The notes: generated from the letters alone by a model not told the origin. Positions 19,050 to 28,415 are shown, counted from the first letter of the stretch. The stretch is 33,215 nucleotides of DNA from Candidatus Nanoanaerosalina archaeon (GCA_022729275.1 JALDAH010000003.1:1-33215); one strand, 5' to 3'. Numbers and translations: made by a program.

Positions 19050-19838
19050 ATGGAAGAGTTTTTCAGTGATCCGTCACTTGACACTGTTGAAGAAGTGCTT
19101 TCAGAGTACATCTCAAGGCCTTTTTTAGTTATTGTTTCTGGAGACTGTTCTGTGAATTATCAGGGCAGAGCCAAGTCAAAGCTTGATGCCGGACAGAGGA
19201 TTTTGATGATTAAGCAGGATAATGCTTTGCTTGTACATGGACCTGAGAATTATCAGCCCAAGAACTGGCAGCCACAAACGGATGAGTTTGAAATTAGGAA
19301 GGAGTCCGGAAAACTGGTATTGGTCTCAAGAAGATTTAATCCGAAGGAAGTAGTTGAGATACGTTTTGATTCCGTTGAGATGATTTTTGTCACCAGACTT
19401 GTGGACGAGAGAGATCTTGTGGTGAGAGGTCATGAAGTTGATATACACGAAGCTATTGAGAGAGATCCTAGCATAGTTGAGGAGGGTTTATGTGTTATAG
19501 AAAGGGAGAAAGAGACGGATGCTGGGTTTATAGATGTTTTTGCTAGAGGAGATGAAAACGAACTTGTTGTCATCGAGGTCAAGAGAAACCCTGACCACAA
19601 CTCTGTTCTCCAGTTGTCCAGGTACATGGATGAGGTTGAAAAGGAGTTTCCATCTAGAAGACTAAGAGGGATACTTGTGGCTCCTAAAGCCTCTGAAAAC
19701 GTTATAAATTACCTTAAAAAGAGAGATCTGGAGTTCGTAGAAATAAAGATGGAGGATGTCATACCCTCCTATGAAAAGTTCGCTCAAAGCCAGTTAAGCC
19801 TTGGACAGTTCGGGAATTCCTATAAAAAAGGAGATTAA
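19050..19838 (+). CDS. nucS: NucS/EndoMS mismatch-specific endonuclease
   Basis: CSVNYQGRAKSKLDAGQRILMIKQDNALLVHGPENYQPKNWQP; catalytic core GFIDVFARGDENELVVIEVKR. Confidence 0.95.
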   Translation: MEEFFSDPSLDTVEEVLSEYISRPFLVIVSGDCSVNYQGRAKSKLDAGQRILMIKQDNALLVHGPENYQPKNWQPQTDEFEIRKESGKLVLVSRRFNPKEVVEIRFDSVEMIFVTRLVDERDLVVRGHEVDIHEAIERDPSIVEEGLCVIEREKETDAGFIDVFARGDENELVVIEVKRNPDHNSVLQLSRYMDEVEKEFPSRRLRGILVAPKASENVINYLKKRDLEFVEIKMEDVIPSYEKFAQSQLSLGQFGNSYKKGD

Positions 19839-19996
19839 CTGTCTTTTTCCTTCTTTCCTTTCTTGGAAATCTTGGTCCTGTCCACGAGCTGAGTCTTGAC
19901 TTTTTCCAGTATAACTATTGTTGTTGCAAGGTCAAAGTTCGAGTTTGTATTTATCTTTCCTTCTTCATCTACTTCGATCTCGATTTTTTGAGTCAT
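19835..19996 (-). CDS. Small protein (53 aa), unknown; absent from the ORF track
   Basis: Hand translation: MTQKIEIEVDEEGKINTNSNFDLATTIVILEKVKTQLVDRTKISKKGKKEKDS*; overlaps the nucS stop by 4 nt, fills the gap between nucS and the next gene. Confidence 0.55.
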   Translation of the reverse strand: MTQKIEIEVDEEGKINTNSNFDLATTIVILEKVKTQLVDRTKISKKGKKEKDS

Positions 19997-20086
19997 CGTT
20001 ATCCTATAAAAATTCGTGTTTTAAGTTTAAGTAAATTGTATTTTAAGCCATTTTTTATAAACTAGTTCTTTCAAATTGTTTTTTAG

Positions 20087-20410
20087 GTGATAAAACTGCC
20101 TAAAGAAAGAAACCCTATACTTGTACTGGTATTCACGCTGATAACCTTTGGAATATATGGGATCTACTGGATGTATCAAGTATTCAAGCAGGTACTTGAC
20201 CAGGATGAGAGCCCGATTCTGTGGCTTTTAGGGATGATGGTTCCTATCCTTAACTTTGTGATCTTATGGAAATTCTGCCAAAAAGTAGAGGATTATTCAG
20301 GTGGAGAACACGATGGAATTATACTATTCATTCTCTATGTGGTATTCGCACCTGCAGCAATCATCTTAATCCAGATGGATCTGAACAAAGGACTAAAAAT
20401 GAAGGGTTAA
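20087..20410 (+). CDS. DUF4234-like small membrane protein
   Basis: GTG start; RNPILVLVFTLITFGIYGIYWMYQVFKQV, then two further hydrophobic helices. Confidence 0.65.
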   Translation: MIKLPKERNPILVLVFTLITFGIYGIYWMYQVFKQVLDQDESPILWLLGMMVPILNFVILWKFCQKVEDYSGGEHDGIILFILYVVFAPAAIILIQMDLNKGLKMKG

Positions 20411-20499
20411 GCATCCCTTCATATTTTTTCTTATTTTTTTCCTTGACCAAAAACCTCCCATTCCTTTTTTATATGTATTCACGTAATAGTAGTATATCT

Positions 20500-21657
20500 A
20501 TGGATTATGATGGTGAATACTCAGAAAAAGAAGATATATTGTTACATCATATGCACTCGATGTCATCCTCTTATGGAGAAAAATTAGTTGAAGAAGATAT
20601 TAATGGAGAAAAAAGCTTTAATGATTTCATAGAGGACGTATACAAGGACGGTAAATTTGAAGGCAACCATTTCATAGATTATTTTCAGATAAGAAAGAGA
20701 GTTGATAAAGATCTTAATTTGATCTTTAATGATACAACACACCGCATTAAAGAGGATAAATCCTATGATTTTCTCTATGAAAAAGTTAAGGAGGAAAACG
20801 GAGAATTCAGAAAGTTCAACAGACATGTATACTTCGAAATAAATGGGAAGGAAGCAGCAGTCATAAACTCTTCAGAGGTAGAGGTATCTGATTTTGGACA
20901 TGAAAGAAGCCATTTCACGGTTACCGGACTTGAAATGGGTTACGAGGAATACAAGGACATGACTTTGGATCAACTCACAGACCTTGCAAAAGAAGCTGAA
21001 ATGACTTCTGTAGCTCATCCCTACATGCCATTCTTCCAAACCGGCAAAGAACTTTTGTATGGGTTTCTCGATGAGACAAAGAAAGGAGAGTTCAAAGCGG
21101 CAATAAATTATGCTAAAGGTTACTTCCCGCTTGGAAACAAATTGACGAGGGGAGAAATACAGAAATACAATCCACTAAAAAAGTTTATAGATAGTAAAAG
21201 TGAGAAACTACCAAACTTTTTAACCGAACAGCTGAGAATCGATGAGGATTTGAAGGAGTTAGCAAAAAAATACGATTTACCTCTTATACCCGAAATAGAT
21301 GGGCATTCGATGGTACCAAAAAAACTACAGGGGTCTGCTCTGCTAAAGGATTCTGCCATGAAAGAACTTAGAGAGGGAGAGTTTCCCATGGAAAAAATAT
21401 TTGATGTTGAATTGGTTGATTACGGCAAGAAAGGAATTTCGATCCCTGAGTTTGTAAGGATGTATTCAGAAGTTTTTCCAGGTATGAAATATGAGAAAGG
21501 TTCGAAGAAAGGTTTGAAGGAGAGAATACTTTCTCCTATATTCAACTACTATCCTGAAGAATACATAGAAGATTTCTACAAATCTCTCGAATCATTGAAA
21601 GATGTCAGTGTAGAAGACATCAGAGAGAATTCTTATGATATCATAAAAAATAATTAG
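20500..21657 (+). CDS. Divergent PHP-domain-like protein (putative metal-dependent phosphoesterase)
   Basis: LLHHMHSMSS near the N-terminus, SVAHPYMPF, LPLIPEIDGHSMVP, spaced as in PHP proteins but with altered motifs. Start set at MDYDGEY, about 25-30 nt after TTTTTATATG; track start 20266 overlaps the preceding gene. Confidence 0.55.
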   Translation: MDYDGEYSEKEDILLHHMHSMSSSYGEKLVEEDINGEKSFNDFIEDVYKDGKFEGNHFIDYFQIRKRVDKDLNLIFNDTTHRIKEDKSYDFLYEKVKEENGEFRKFNRHVYFEINGKEAAVINSSEVEVSDFGHERSHFTVTGLEMGYEEYKDMTLDQLTDLAKEAEMTSVAHPYMPFFQTGKELLYGFLDETKKGEFKAAINYAKGYFPLGNKLTRGEIQKYNPLKKFIDSKSEKLPNFLTEQLRIDEDLKELAKKYDLPLIPEIDGHSMVPKKLQGSALLKDSAMKELREGEFPMEKIFDVELVDYGKKGISIPEFVRMYSEVFPGMKYEKGSKKGLKERILSPIFNYYPEEYIEDFYKSLESLKDVSVEDIRENSYDIIKNN

Positions 21658-21680
21658 TATTCAGGATTTAACGATATCCA

Positions 21681-21983
21681 TCAATTCATCCATTCCTTTA
21701 TATTCTCTTTTTTCATCATACCGATTTCCTGTCCCTTGACATCTCCTTTTTCCATCTTGATAAAAGTGGGAACAGATCTTATACCATAAGTATTTGTGAG
21801 GTTCTGTTCTTCACCTATGTTTACTTTTCCAAAGTTTATGTCCTCCATCTCCTCCGATGCTTCTTTGAAGACAGGTTTCATTTTTTTGCAAGGCGCACAC
21901 CAAGGAGCCCAGAAATCGATTATCCATTTACCATTCTTTGTCTCTTCTTCAAAATTTTTCTCTGTCAATTTTTTTACTGGCAT
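21681..21983 (-). CDS. Thioredoxin-fold protein with CAPC active site
   Basis: IIDFWAPWCAPCKKMKPVFKEASEEM...GIRSVPTFIKMEKGD. Start taken at MPVKKLTEKNF. Confidence 0.9.
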   Translation of the reverse strand: MPVKKLTEKNFEEETKNGKWIIDFWAPWCAPCKKMKPVFKEASEEMEDINFGKVNIGEEQNLTNTYGIRSVPTFIKMEKGDVKGQEIGMMKKENIKEWMN

Positions 21984-22046
21984 GAAAAACAGATTTTGAT
22001 ATGAATTTTTTAACATTTTAGGTTGTGAAAAATCAAAACTTTTTAA

Positions 22047-22069
22047 AAAATATAACACTGTTATATTTT
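22047..22069. promoter_or_regulatory. 23-bp perfect palindrome AAAATATAACACTGTTATATTTT in the trx/lhr divergent intergenic region
   Basis: 11-bp arms around a single C; contains the same 15-mer as at 18997; TTTATAAG box follows at 22077-22084. Confidence 0.7.
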
Positions 22070-22107
22070 GGATGTATTTATAAGATTTTGAAATAAATTG
22101 GGAGTCT

Positions 22108-24747
22108 ATGTCTAAAATATCTTTTGTAAGTGAACAAAAAGCGTCCGAGAAGCTGCCTGAGGGTTATGCACCATACGTAAGAGAGTGGTTTTACGAGAAT
22201 TTTGATTCTTTAACTCCTCCACAGAGATTTTCATTCGATCTGATTCATGAGGAGAAGAACAGTCTTATATGTGCGCCTACGGGAAGCGGAAAAACTATTT
22301 CAGCTTTTTTATCAACACTGAATGAGCTTTTTGTGAATGGTGGAAACGGCGAACTTGATGACAAGGTTTATGTTCTGTATGTATCTCCTCTCAGAGCGCT
22401 GAACAACGATATACAGAGGAATCTTAAGGAACCTCTTGAGGGTATAAAGAAAAAAGCAGAGGAGATGGGTTATGATATACCTGAAGTAAGGAGCGCAGTC
22501 AGAACAGGTGACACCACAAAGAAAGAAAGAAGGAATATGAGGGAGAAACCACCTCATATATTGATAACCACTCCGGAATCTTTGGGCATCATACTGAACT
22601 CTCCAAAGTTTAAAGAGAGTTTTAGAGATGTTAAATATGTTATAACCGATGAAATACACTCTATATGTGATAATAAGAGAGGAGTTCATCTTTCGATTTC
22701 CCTTGAAAGATTGGAGGAAATGGTTAACGGAAAATTTACCCGAATAGGTCTTTCAGCCACACAGGCACCTATAGAAGAAATAGCCAAGTACCTGGTTGGT
22801 TTCAAATGGGAAGGAGAAGAGCTCAAAACAAGAGGATGTAACATAGTGGACGTTGCTGCTTCAAAGATGATGGATCTAAACGTTGTGTCCCCTGTAGAAG
22901 ACCTGATATATTCCCGACCCGATGAGATAAGAGGAGAAGCATACAGAAAAATTCACAAAATGATTCAGGACCATGAGTCAACTCTTATATTCACAAATAC
23001 CAGGGCTGCAACTGAGAGAGTAGTAAATACTCTGAAAAACATGTACTCTGATTTTTATGATGAAAACATAGGTGCACATCACTCGTCCATGTCCAGAAAC
23101 AAGAGGTTCGAAGTAGAAGAAGCGCTAAAAAACGGAGATCTCAAAGTTGCGGTTACTTCAACATCTCTTGAACTCGGTATAGATGTGGGTTATATAGATC
23201 TTGTGATCCAGATGGGTTCTCCCAAAGGCGTTGCCAGAGGAGTTCAAAGGATTGGAAGATCCGGTCACAACCTGAACGAAGTAGCTAAAGGAAGAATGGT
23301 TGTGATGGACAGGGATGACGCTCTTGAATGCACAGTTTTACTTAAAGACGCCAAGGAGGACAATATGGACAGGGTCAGGATTCCAAAAAACTGCCTGGAC
23401 GTTCTCTCACAGCACATAGTTGGAATGGCTTGCAACAAGGTATGGGGTGTTGAAGAAGCCTTTGATGTTATAAGAAGATCTTATAACTATACAGAGCTTG
23501 GAGAAAAAGATTACAAAAAGGTGCTTGAATATGTGGCGGGAGAATATGCGGAACTGGAGGACCAATACGTTTATGGTAAGATATGGGTCGGAGAGGACAA
23601 TGATAACCCTGAAAGAACTGTTTTCGGTAGAAGAGGTAAAATGACACGTGTTATATACATGACCAATATAGGAACGATACCTGATGAATCCAGCTACCGT
23701 GTTGCTTTGAGAGGTAACGATGAAATAGTTGGTACACTTGATGAGGCGTTTTTGGACAGGTTGACAAAGGGAGATGTTTTTGTTCTGGGAGGCAGCACCT
23801 ACAGGTTTATTTATGCAAGAGGTATGAAAGTATTCGTGGATGCTGCACCCGACAGCAGTCCCACGGTTCCATCCTGGTACTCTGAGATGCTTCCGCTCTC
23901 ATACGACCTTGGTAAAAACATCGGTGAGTTCTGCGATAAGATATCCAGGCAGCTGGAGATGGGTTTTGGAGAAGATGAAATCGTCAATTGGATTTTCTCA
24001 AACTACTATGTTGACGAAAACTCCGCAAAAGCTATTTTTTCGTACGTCAAAGAGCAGTATGATTACATGGGATTTGTGCCTTCCGACAAGAAGATTTTTG
24101 TGGAAAAATACGTGGATGATGACAACAGGTTGAACGTTGTTTTCCACACCATATTTGGTAGGGAGGTCAACGATGCTCTTTGCAGGGTTATGGCAAACAT
24201 AGTCTCAAAAGAAGTTGGTTCCAACATTGGTATGGTTGTTGATGACCACGGATTCGTTCTTAACTGTCCCAGAAGACCTGTGGATTACAGAAAGTTGGTT
24301 GACAGGTTGACAGAGGTCGATCTTAGAGCTGTTCTAAAGGATGCTGTCAGGAGAACTGAGCTGATGAAAAGACGTTTCAGACATGTTGCAGGGAGAGCAT
24401 TGATGATTCTGAGGAATTACAAGGGCAAGTCAAAAACCGTTGGACAGCAACAGATGAAGTCGCACTTCCTTTTGGCTGCATGTGAGAAAGTTGACAAGGA
24501 TTTTCCACTTGTGGAGGAAACATATAGAGAGATTATGGAGGATGCTATGGACGTTATACATGCGGAAGAAGTGGTTGAAGGCATAAAAAATGGCGGGATA
24601 GAGGTAGTTGTAAAAGAAAATGATGTTCCATCTCCTTTCGCTCATTCTCTTGTTTTGCAGGGGCAGTCAGATGTTATAAGGTTAGGTGATAGAAAAGAAA
24701 GGCTTAGACAGCTGCATGAACAGGTTCTTGCAAGGATAGAGGAATGA
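22108..24747 (+). CDS. lhr: Lhr-family ATP-dependent helicase
   Basis: APTGSGKT, SPLRALNNDI, TTPESL, DEIH, GLSATQAP, VTSTSLELGIDVGYIDLVIQMGSPKGVARGVQRIGRSGH, long Lhr-type C-terminus. Confidence 0.93.
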   Translation: MSKISFVSEQKASEKLPEGYAPYVREWFYENFDSLTPPQRFSFDLIHEEKNSLICAPTGSGKTISAFLSTLNELFVNGGNGELDDKVYVLYVSPLRALNNDIQRNLKEPLEGIKKKAEEMGYDIPEVRSAVRTGDTTKKERRNMREKPPHILITTPESLGIILNSPKFKESFRDVKYVITDEIHSICDNKRGVHLSISLERLEEMVNGKFTRIGLSATQAPIEEIAKYLVGFKWEGEELKTRGCNIVDVAASKMMDLNVVSPVEDLIYSRPDEIRGEAYRKIHKMIQDHESTLIFTNTRAATERVVNTLKNMYSDFYDENIGAHHSSMSRNKRFEVEEALKNGDLKVAVTSTSLELGIDVGYIDLVIQMGSPKGVARGVQRIGRSGHNLNEVAKGRMVVMDRDDALECTVLLKDAKEDNMDRVRIPKNCLDVLSQHIVGMACNKVWGVEEAFDVIRRSYNYTELGEKDYKKVLEYVAGEYAELEDQYVYGKIWVGEDNDNPERTVFGRRGKMTRVIYMTNIGTIPDESSYRVALRGNDEIVGTLDEAFLDRLTKGDVFVLGGSTYRFIYARGMKVFVDAAPDSSPTVPSWYSEMLPLSYDLGKNIGEFCDKISRQLEMGFGEDEIVNWIFSNYYVDENSAKAIFSYVKEQYDYMGFVPSDKKIFVEKYVDDDNRLNVVFHTIFGREVNDALCRVMANIVSKEVGSNIGMVVDDHGFVLNCPRRPVDYRKLVDRLTEVDLRAVLKDAVRRTELMKRRFRHVAGRALMILRNYKGKSKTVGQQQMKSHFLLAACEKVDKDFPLVEETYREIMEDAMDVIHAEEVVEGIKNGGIEVVVKENDVPSPFAHSLVLQGQSDVIRLGDRKERLRQLHEQVLARIEE

Positions 24748-24748
24748 A

Positions 24749-25372
24749 CTAGTTTTTGATTTCTATGGTCGTGACTCCGTCCTCATCTCTCCCGGTGTTG
24801 ACAATGTTTAGGTTTGTGGACCTCCTTATGCTTTCCTCTCCTTCAAGGTTGATATCATCCTTATCGTATCTAAGTATCGTTCTTATTATTTTACTTTCTA
24901 CAAGCCTGTTAACGAAGTTGGGGTTCGCGTATCTGAAAATATCTGGATTATTATGATAACCCTCGCCTATGTTTTCTTTCCTGTTCTCTATATCTTGGTA
25001 GGTTCCTCTGCTGAATGGTAGCAAAAATTCAGCCGAAGGTGTTTCTTGACTGATTTTTTGGGTCATACTTGATTCCACGGACTCGCTTATATCGTATTCA
25101 AGTCTTTGAAAATTTCCAAAATTTACTATGCCAGCCACTATATCTGTTTGAGATGCTGTCTGAGATACTATGTAAGGGTATTCAAGATCTGTTTCTTCTC
25201 CATAACCATCGACCTCTTCTCCTTCCACATATTCTTCTGTTTCTCCTTCATCAGGTATATTCCATTCCATCCTAAGTGTGACATTGTCTATCTGTTCGGG
25301 TACAGATATAGCTGTGGAGAAAAGTAAGACTGCTACAAACATTAAAGACCATGTTTTCAAGATTTTTTCCAT
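24749..25372 (-). CDS. Secreted protein, unknown function
   Basis: N-terminal signal MEKILKTWSLMFVAVLLFSTAISV; remainder hydrophilic and acidic. Confidence 0.6.
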   Translation of the reverse strand: MEKILKTWSLMFVAVLLFSTAISVPEQIDNVTLRMEWNIPDEGETEEYVEGEEVDGYGEETDLEYPYIVSQTASQTDIVAGIVNFGNFQRLEYDISESVESSMTQKISQETPSAEFLLPFSRGTYQDIENRKENIGEGYHNNPDIFRYANPNFVNRLVESKIIRTILRYDKDDINLEGEESIRRSTNLNIVNTGRDEDGVTTIEIKN

Positions 25373-25434
25373 ATATCTATTTATGTTTTAGTTCTGTTAT
25401 TGTTTAAATTTATCTTTTTTTCAAATCTTTTTTT

Positions 25435-26190
25435 ATGGAGAGAATTTACAGAATTCTGTTCGCCTGTTTTTTTATACTGGGAGTGTTTTCACTGTTATTT
25501 TCAGAGTTATTTGAGTTATCCTCGGATAGTATAGATGTTGAAGAAGCTTCTATAAAAAGAGTGATAGATGGCGATACTGTTGTGTTAGAAGACGGTGAGA
25601 GAGTGAGACTTTTAGGTTTTGACAGTGAAGAAGAAGGAGAGGAGTGTTTTGAACCCGCAACGGAATATTTGAAAGAACTATTAGAATGTGATGATGTCGA
25701 ACTCGTTCATCAGGGTGAGAGGAACAGGGATTATTACGGAAGATTGTTAAGGTATATTTTTCAGGATGGGATAAATATCAACAAGAAGATGGTCAAAGGA
25801 GGACATGGAGTGGTGGTTCTGGGAGATGAAAACGATGAATACATAACGGAGATGATAGAAGCAGAAGAATACGCTTGGAGAAATAAAGCTGGTTGTTTAT
25901 GGAGTGAAAGAAAATTTAAAAATGTATGCGACGCTGATAATTATGTTGGCGAATGGAACATATTTGAAGGGAAGATAAAAGAAATACACAGTTTTGAGAC
26001 CGGATTTTTCATTAATTTTGGATCCGAATATCCTGATAACTGTTTCTCAGCAGTTATATGGGATGAAGAGGTGTTTGAAAAAAGTCAATTGAGAGAAGAA
26101 TCAGAAATCAAATTACACGGCGAGGTTGAAACTTACAGGGAAGAACCTCAGATAGTTGTTGACAGGAAGAGCCAGTTAATGATTAAATAA
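25435..26190 (+). CDS. Membrane-anchored staphylococcal-type nuclease (SNase) with C-terminal OB-fold-like domain
   Basis: N-terminal TM ILFACFFILGVFSLLF; SNase motifs IKRVIDGDTVVLEDGERVRLLGFDSEE, RDYYGRLLRYIF; C-terminal WNIFEGKIKEIHSFETGFFINFGS...ESEIKLHGEVETYREEPQIVV. Confidence 0.85.
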   Translation: MERIYRILFACFFILGVFSLLFSELFELSSDSIDVEEASIKRVIDGDTVVLEDGERVRLLGFDSEEEGEECFEPATEYLKELLECDDVELVHQGERNRDYYGRLLRYIFQDGININKKMVKGGHGVVVLGDENDEYITEMIEAEEYAWRNKAGCLWSERKFKNVCDADNYVGEWNIFEGKIKEIHSFETGFFINFGSEYPDNCFSAVIWDEEVFEKSQLREESEIKLHGEVETYREEPQIVVDRKSQLMIK

Positions 26191-26244
26191 ACAACTTTTT
26201 GTTTCTCCTGAAACCGAAATCAAATCAATCACAGAAGTTTTCGT

Positions 26245-27135
26245 TTAACTGAGAAGTCTCTCAACCATAACATCAGGGTCGAACTCTTCAAGATCTTCGT
26301 ATCCCTGACCTGTGCCAAGAAAAAGTATGGGTCTTCCAGTGAGGTATCCCAAACTAAGTGTGGCACCTCCTTTTTTGTCAACATCTACTTTGGTCACAAC
26401 TATACCATCGAAACCTATCTCCGTGTATTTCTTGGCCTGTTCGACAACATCGTTTCCGGATAATGCATCCACTACAAGTATCTTCAAATCCGGTGAATTG
26501 ACTCTGCACAACTTGTCAAGTTCTTCCATCAGGTTTTTATCTGAGTGACTTCTGCCTGCAGTGTCAGCAAGAACTATGTCGTATCCCTGCTTTTTAGCAT
26601 GTTCTTTTGCATCATATATTACCGCAGCACCATCAGAACCATAATCGTGTTTTATAACCTTTAAATCGAGGTTGTTACCGTGTTCTTCAAGCTGATCGAT
26701 GGCAGCCGACCTGTAAGTATCTCCTGCTGCCAGAAGCACTTTATTATTTTTTTTGAGCCTGTGAGCTATCTTGGCCAGTGTAGTGGTTTTTCCACTCCCA
26801 TTGAATCCCATGAAAAGAACAAGCCCTGGTTTTTTATCTGTAAAATCTTCTATACTGTATTCAGGAGTTTTTAATACTTTTCTGATGCTTTTCTTAAGAG
26901 AATTTTTTATTTCTTTTTCTACTTTTGTTCTTCCTACGGTTTTACCGATCAATTCGTCCTTGAGATCTTTTTTTATTTCGTCAACAACTTTCTGAGCCAC
27001 GTTGTTTTGCATGAGTTCGAGTTCAAGATTCCAAAGAACGTCTTCCAGAAGCTCTTCTTTTATCTCTTTCTCTACTACAGTCTCCTTTACTTTGTCAGAG
27101 AAGTCTTTTATGGAGCCCTTAAGTTTATCGAACAT
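26245..27135 (-). CDS. ftsY: Signal recognition particle receptor FtsY
   Basis: GFNGSGKTTTLAKIA, AAGDTYRSAAIDQLE, LADTAGRSHSDKNLMEEL, VTKVDVDKKGGATLS, FLGTGQGYEDLEEFDP. Confidence 0.96.
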   Translation of the reverse strand: MFDKLKGSIKDFSDKVKETVVEKEIKEELLEDVLWNLELELMQNNVAQKVVDEIKKDLKDELIGKTVGRTKVEKEIKNSLKKSIRKVLKTPEYSIEDFTDKKPGLVLFMGFNGSGKTTTLAKIAHRLKKNNKVLLAAGDTYRSAAIDQLEEHGNNLDLKVIKHDYGSDGAAVIYDAKEHAKKQGYDIVLADTAGRSHSDKNLMEELDKLCRVNSPDLKILVVDALSGNDVVEQAKKYTEIGFDGIVVTKVDVDKKGGATLSLGYLTGRPILFLGTGQGYEDLEEFDPDVMVERLLS

Positions 27136-27136
27136 A

Positions 27137-27559
27137 TTACTGTCCCTGGTTGTTCTGCCTCATTTTCTGTAGTTCAGGAACGAGTTTCTGTAGCTTATTC
27201 TGGTTTTCTTGGATAGTCTCGTTCACCTCTTTTCTCGCATTTTCAAGTTTTTTTCTCCTTTTCTCAAGAAGCTCTTTTGCCTTATCAGGGTTTTTGCTTG
27301 AATAAGCGTGCGATCCAAGATTTACTATGAGTTCATCTGTTTTTTCAAGCTCTGCTTTAATATATGCGCCTGAACCAAGAGGTACCAATATTTCATCGCC
27401 TTTTTCCTTCTTTTCAATCTCATCAACAGCGTTTTTAGTGGCTTTTAATTCCTCCACATTTTGTTCAAGTTCTTCAACGTACTGCTGAAGCTCCTGTTGC
27501 TGCTGCTGGAGGGCCTGATACTCCTGCATTTTCCTCTGCATCTCCTGTTTTTGACTCAT
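27137..27559 (-). CDS. pfdA: Prefoldin alpha subunit
   Basis: Coiled coils flanking ILVPLGSGAYIKAELEKTDELIVNLGSHAYSSKNPDKA; adjacent to LX and ftsY. Confidence 0.92.
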   Translation of the reverse strand: MSQKQEMQRKMQEYQALQQQQQELQQYVEELEQNVEELKATKNAVDEIEKKEKGDEILVPLGSGAYIKAELEKTDELIVNLGSHAYSSKNPDKAKELLEKRRKKLENARKEVNETIQENQNKLQKLVPELQKMRQNNQGQ

Positions 27560-27568
27560 TTTTATTAC

Positions 27569-27742
27569 CTATTTCTCCTCTATTTTTTCTATGTTTACCT
27601 TTGAACGGTTAATACCGTGTTTGCTACCGTATATGCTGTAGATAAGTTCTTTTGCATGTTTTTTGGACTCTGCTTCCACTTCTTTTTCGAACGGTAGTGT
27701 TTCTCTTCCCACTTCTGCTGTTCCTTTTATGATGTAATCCAT
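27569..27742 (-). CDS. rplX: Ribosomal protein L18a/LX (absent from the ORF track)
   Basis: Hand translation: MDYIIKGTAEVGRETLPFEKEVEAESKKHAKELIYSIYGSKHGINRSKVNIEKIEEK*; conserved LX-pfdA-ftsY order. Confidence 0.88.
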   Translation of the reverse strand: MDYIIKGTAEVGRETLPFEKEVEAESKKHAKELIYSIYGSKHGINRSKVNIEKIEEK

Positions 27743-27854
27743 ATTTCACACCTCGCCTTTAAAATAAAGGCTTATGGAATTTTTAAATAGTTTGGATTTT
27801 TTCGCCTCGAAACTTTTTAATCAGTAAGTCAAGACATTTATTTCAGGTGTTTTT

Positions 27855-28415
27855 ATGGAGAGCATAACCCGTAGAGAAGCAATTGATAAAGTCAAACAAA
27901 ACGTCTCTGACGACAAACTGAGGAAACACATGTACGCTGTATCAGATATAATGACGATTGTGGCAGAAGAACTTGATAGAGATGTCAAACAGTGGTCATT
28001 GTCCGGTCTTCTTCATGATATAGATTATGAGAAGACACAAGAGGATTTCAAAAGACACGGTAAAATCTCTGCGGATATGGTTTCCGGAGAAGTTTCTGAA
28101 GAAATTTTGGAGGCTATAAGAGCTCATAATTTTGAGAACACAGGATTCGAACCTGAAAATGATATGGATTACGGTTTGATAGCTGCTGATGCTCTTTCAG
28201 GTCTTATAGTTGCTACGGCTCTTGTGATGCCTGACAGCTCTCTTGAAGAAGTCAGGGTCGAATCGGTGATGAAGAAGATAGGAGACAGTTCATTCGCAAA
28301 ATCGATAGACAGGGACAGGATAAAGATGTGTGAAGAACTTGGTTTGGAGCTCGAAAAATTTGTTGAGCTGGGTCTTGAGGCCATGAAGAAGGACTCGGAA
28401 AGGCTGGGACTCTAG
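27855..28415 (+). CDS. HD-domain (HDIG-type) phosphohydrolase
   Basis: KHMYAVSDIMTIVAEEL, SGLLHDIDYEKT, HGKISADMV, IRAHNFENTG, AADALSGLI. Confidence 0.88.
   Translation: MESITRREAIDKVKQNVSDDKLRKHMYAVSDIMTIVAEELDRDVKQWSLSGLLHDIDYEKTQEDFKRHGKISADMVSGEVSEEILEAIRAHNFENTGFEPENDMDYGLIAADALSGLIVATALVMPDSSLEEVRVESVMKKIGDSSFAKSIDRDRIKMCEELGLELEKFVELGLEAMKKDSERLGL

Noticed and set aside
20266-20499. N-terminal extension of the 463-aa ORF
   Set aside because: It overlaps the 20087-20410 membrane-protein gene in another frame and reads non-protein-like; TTTTTATATG at about 20465 fits a promoter for a start at 20500.
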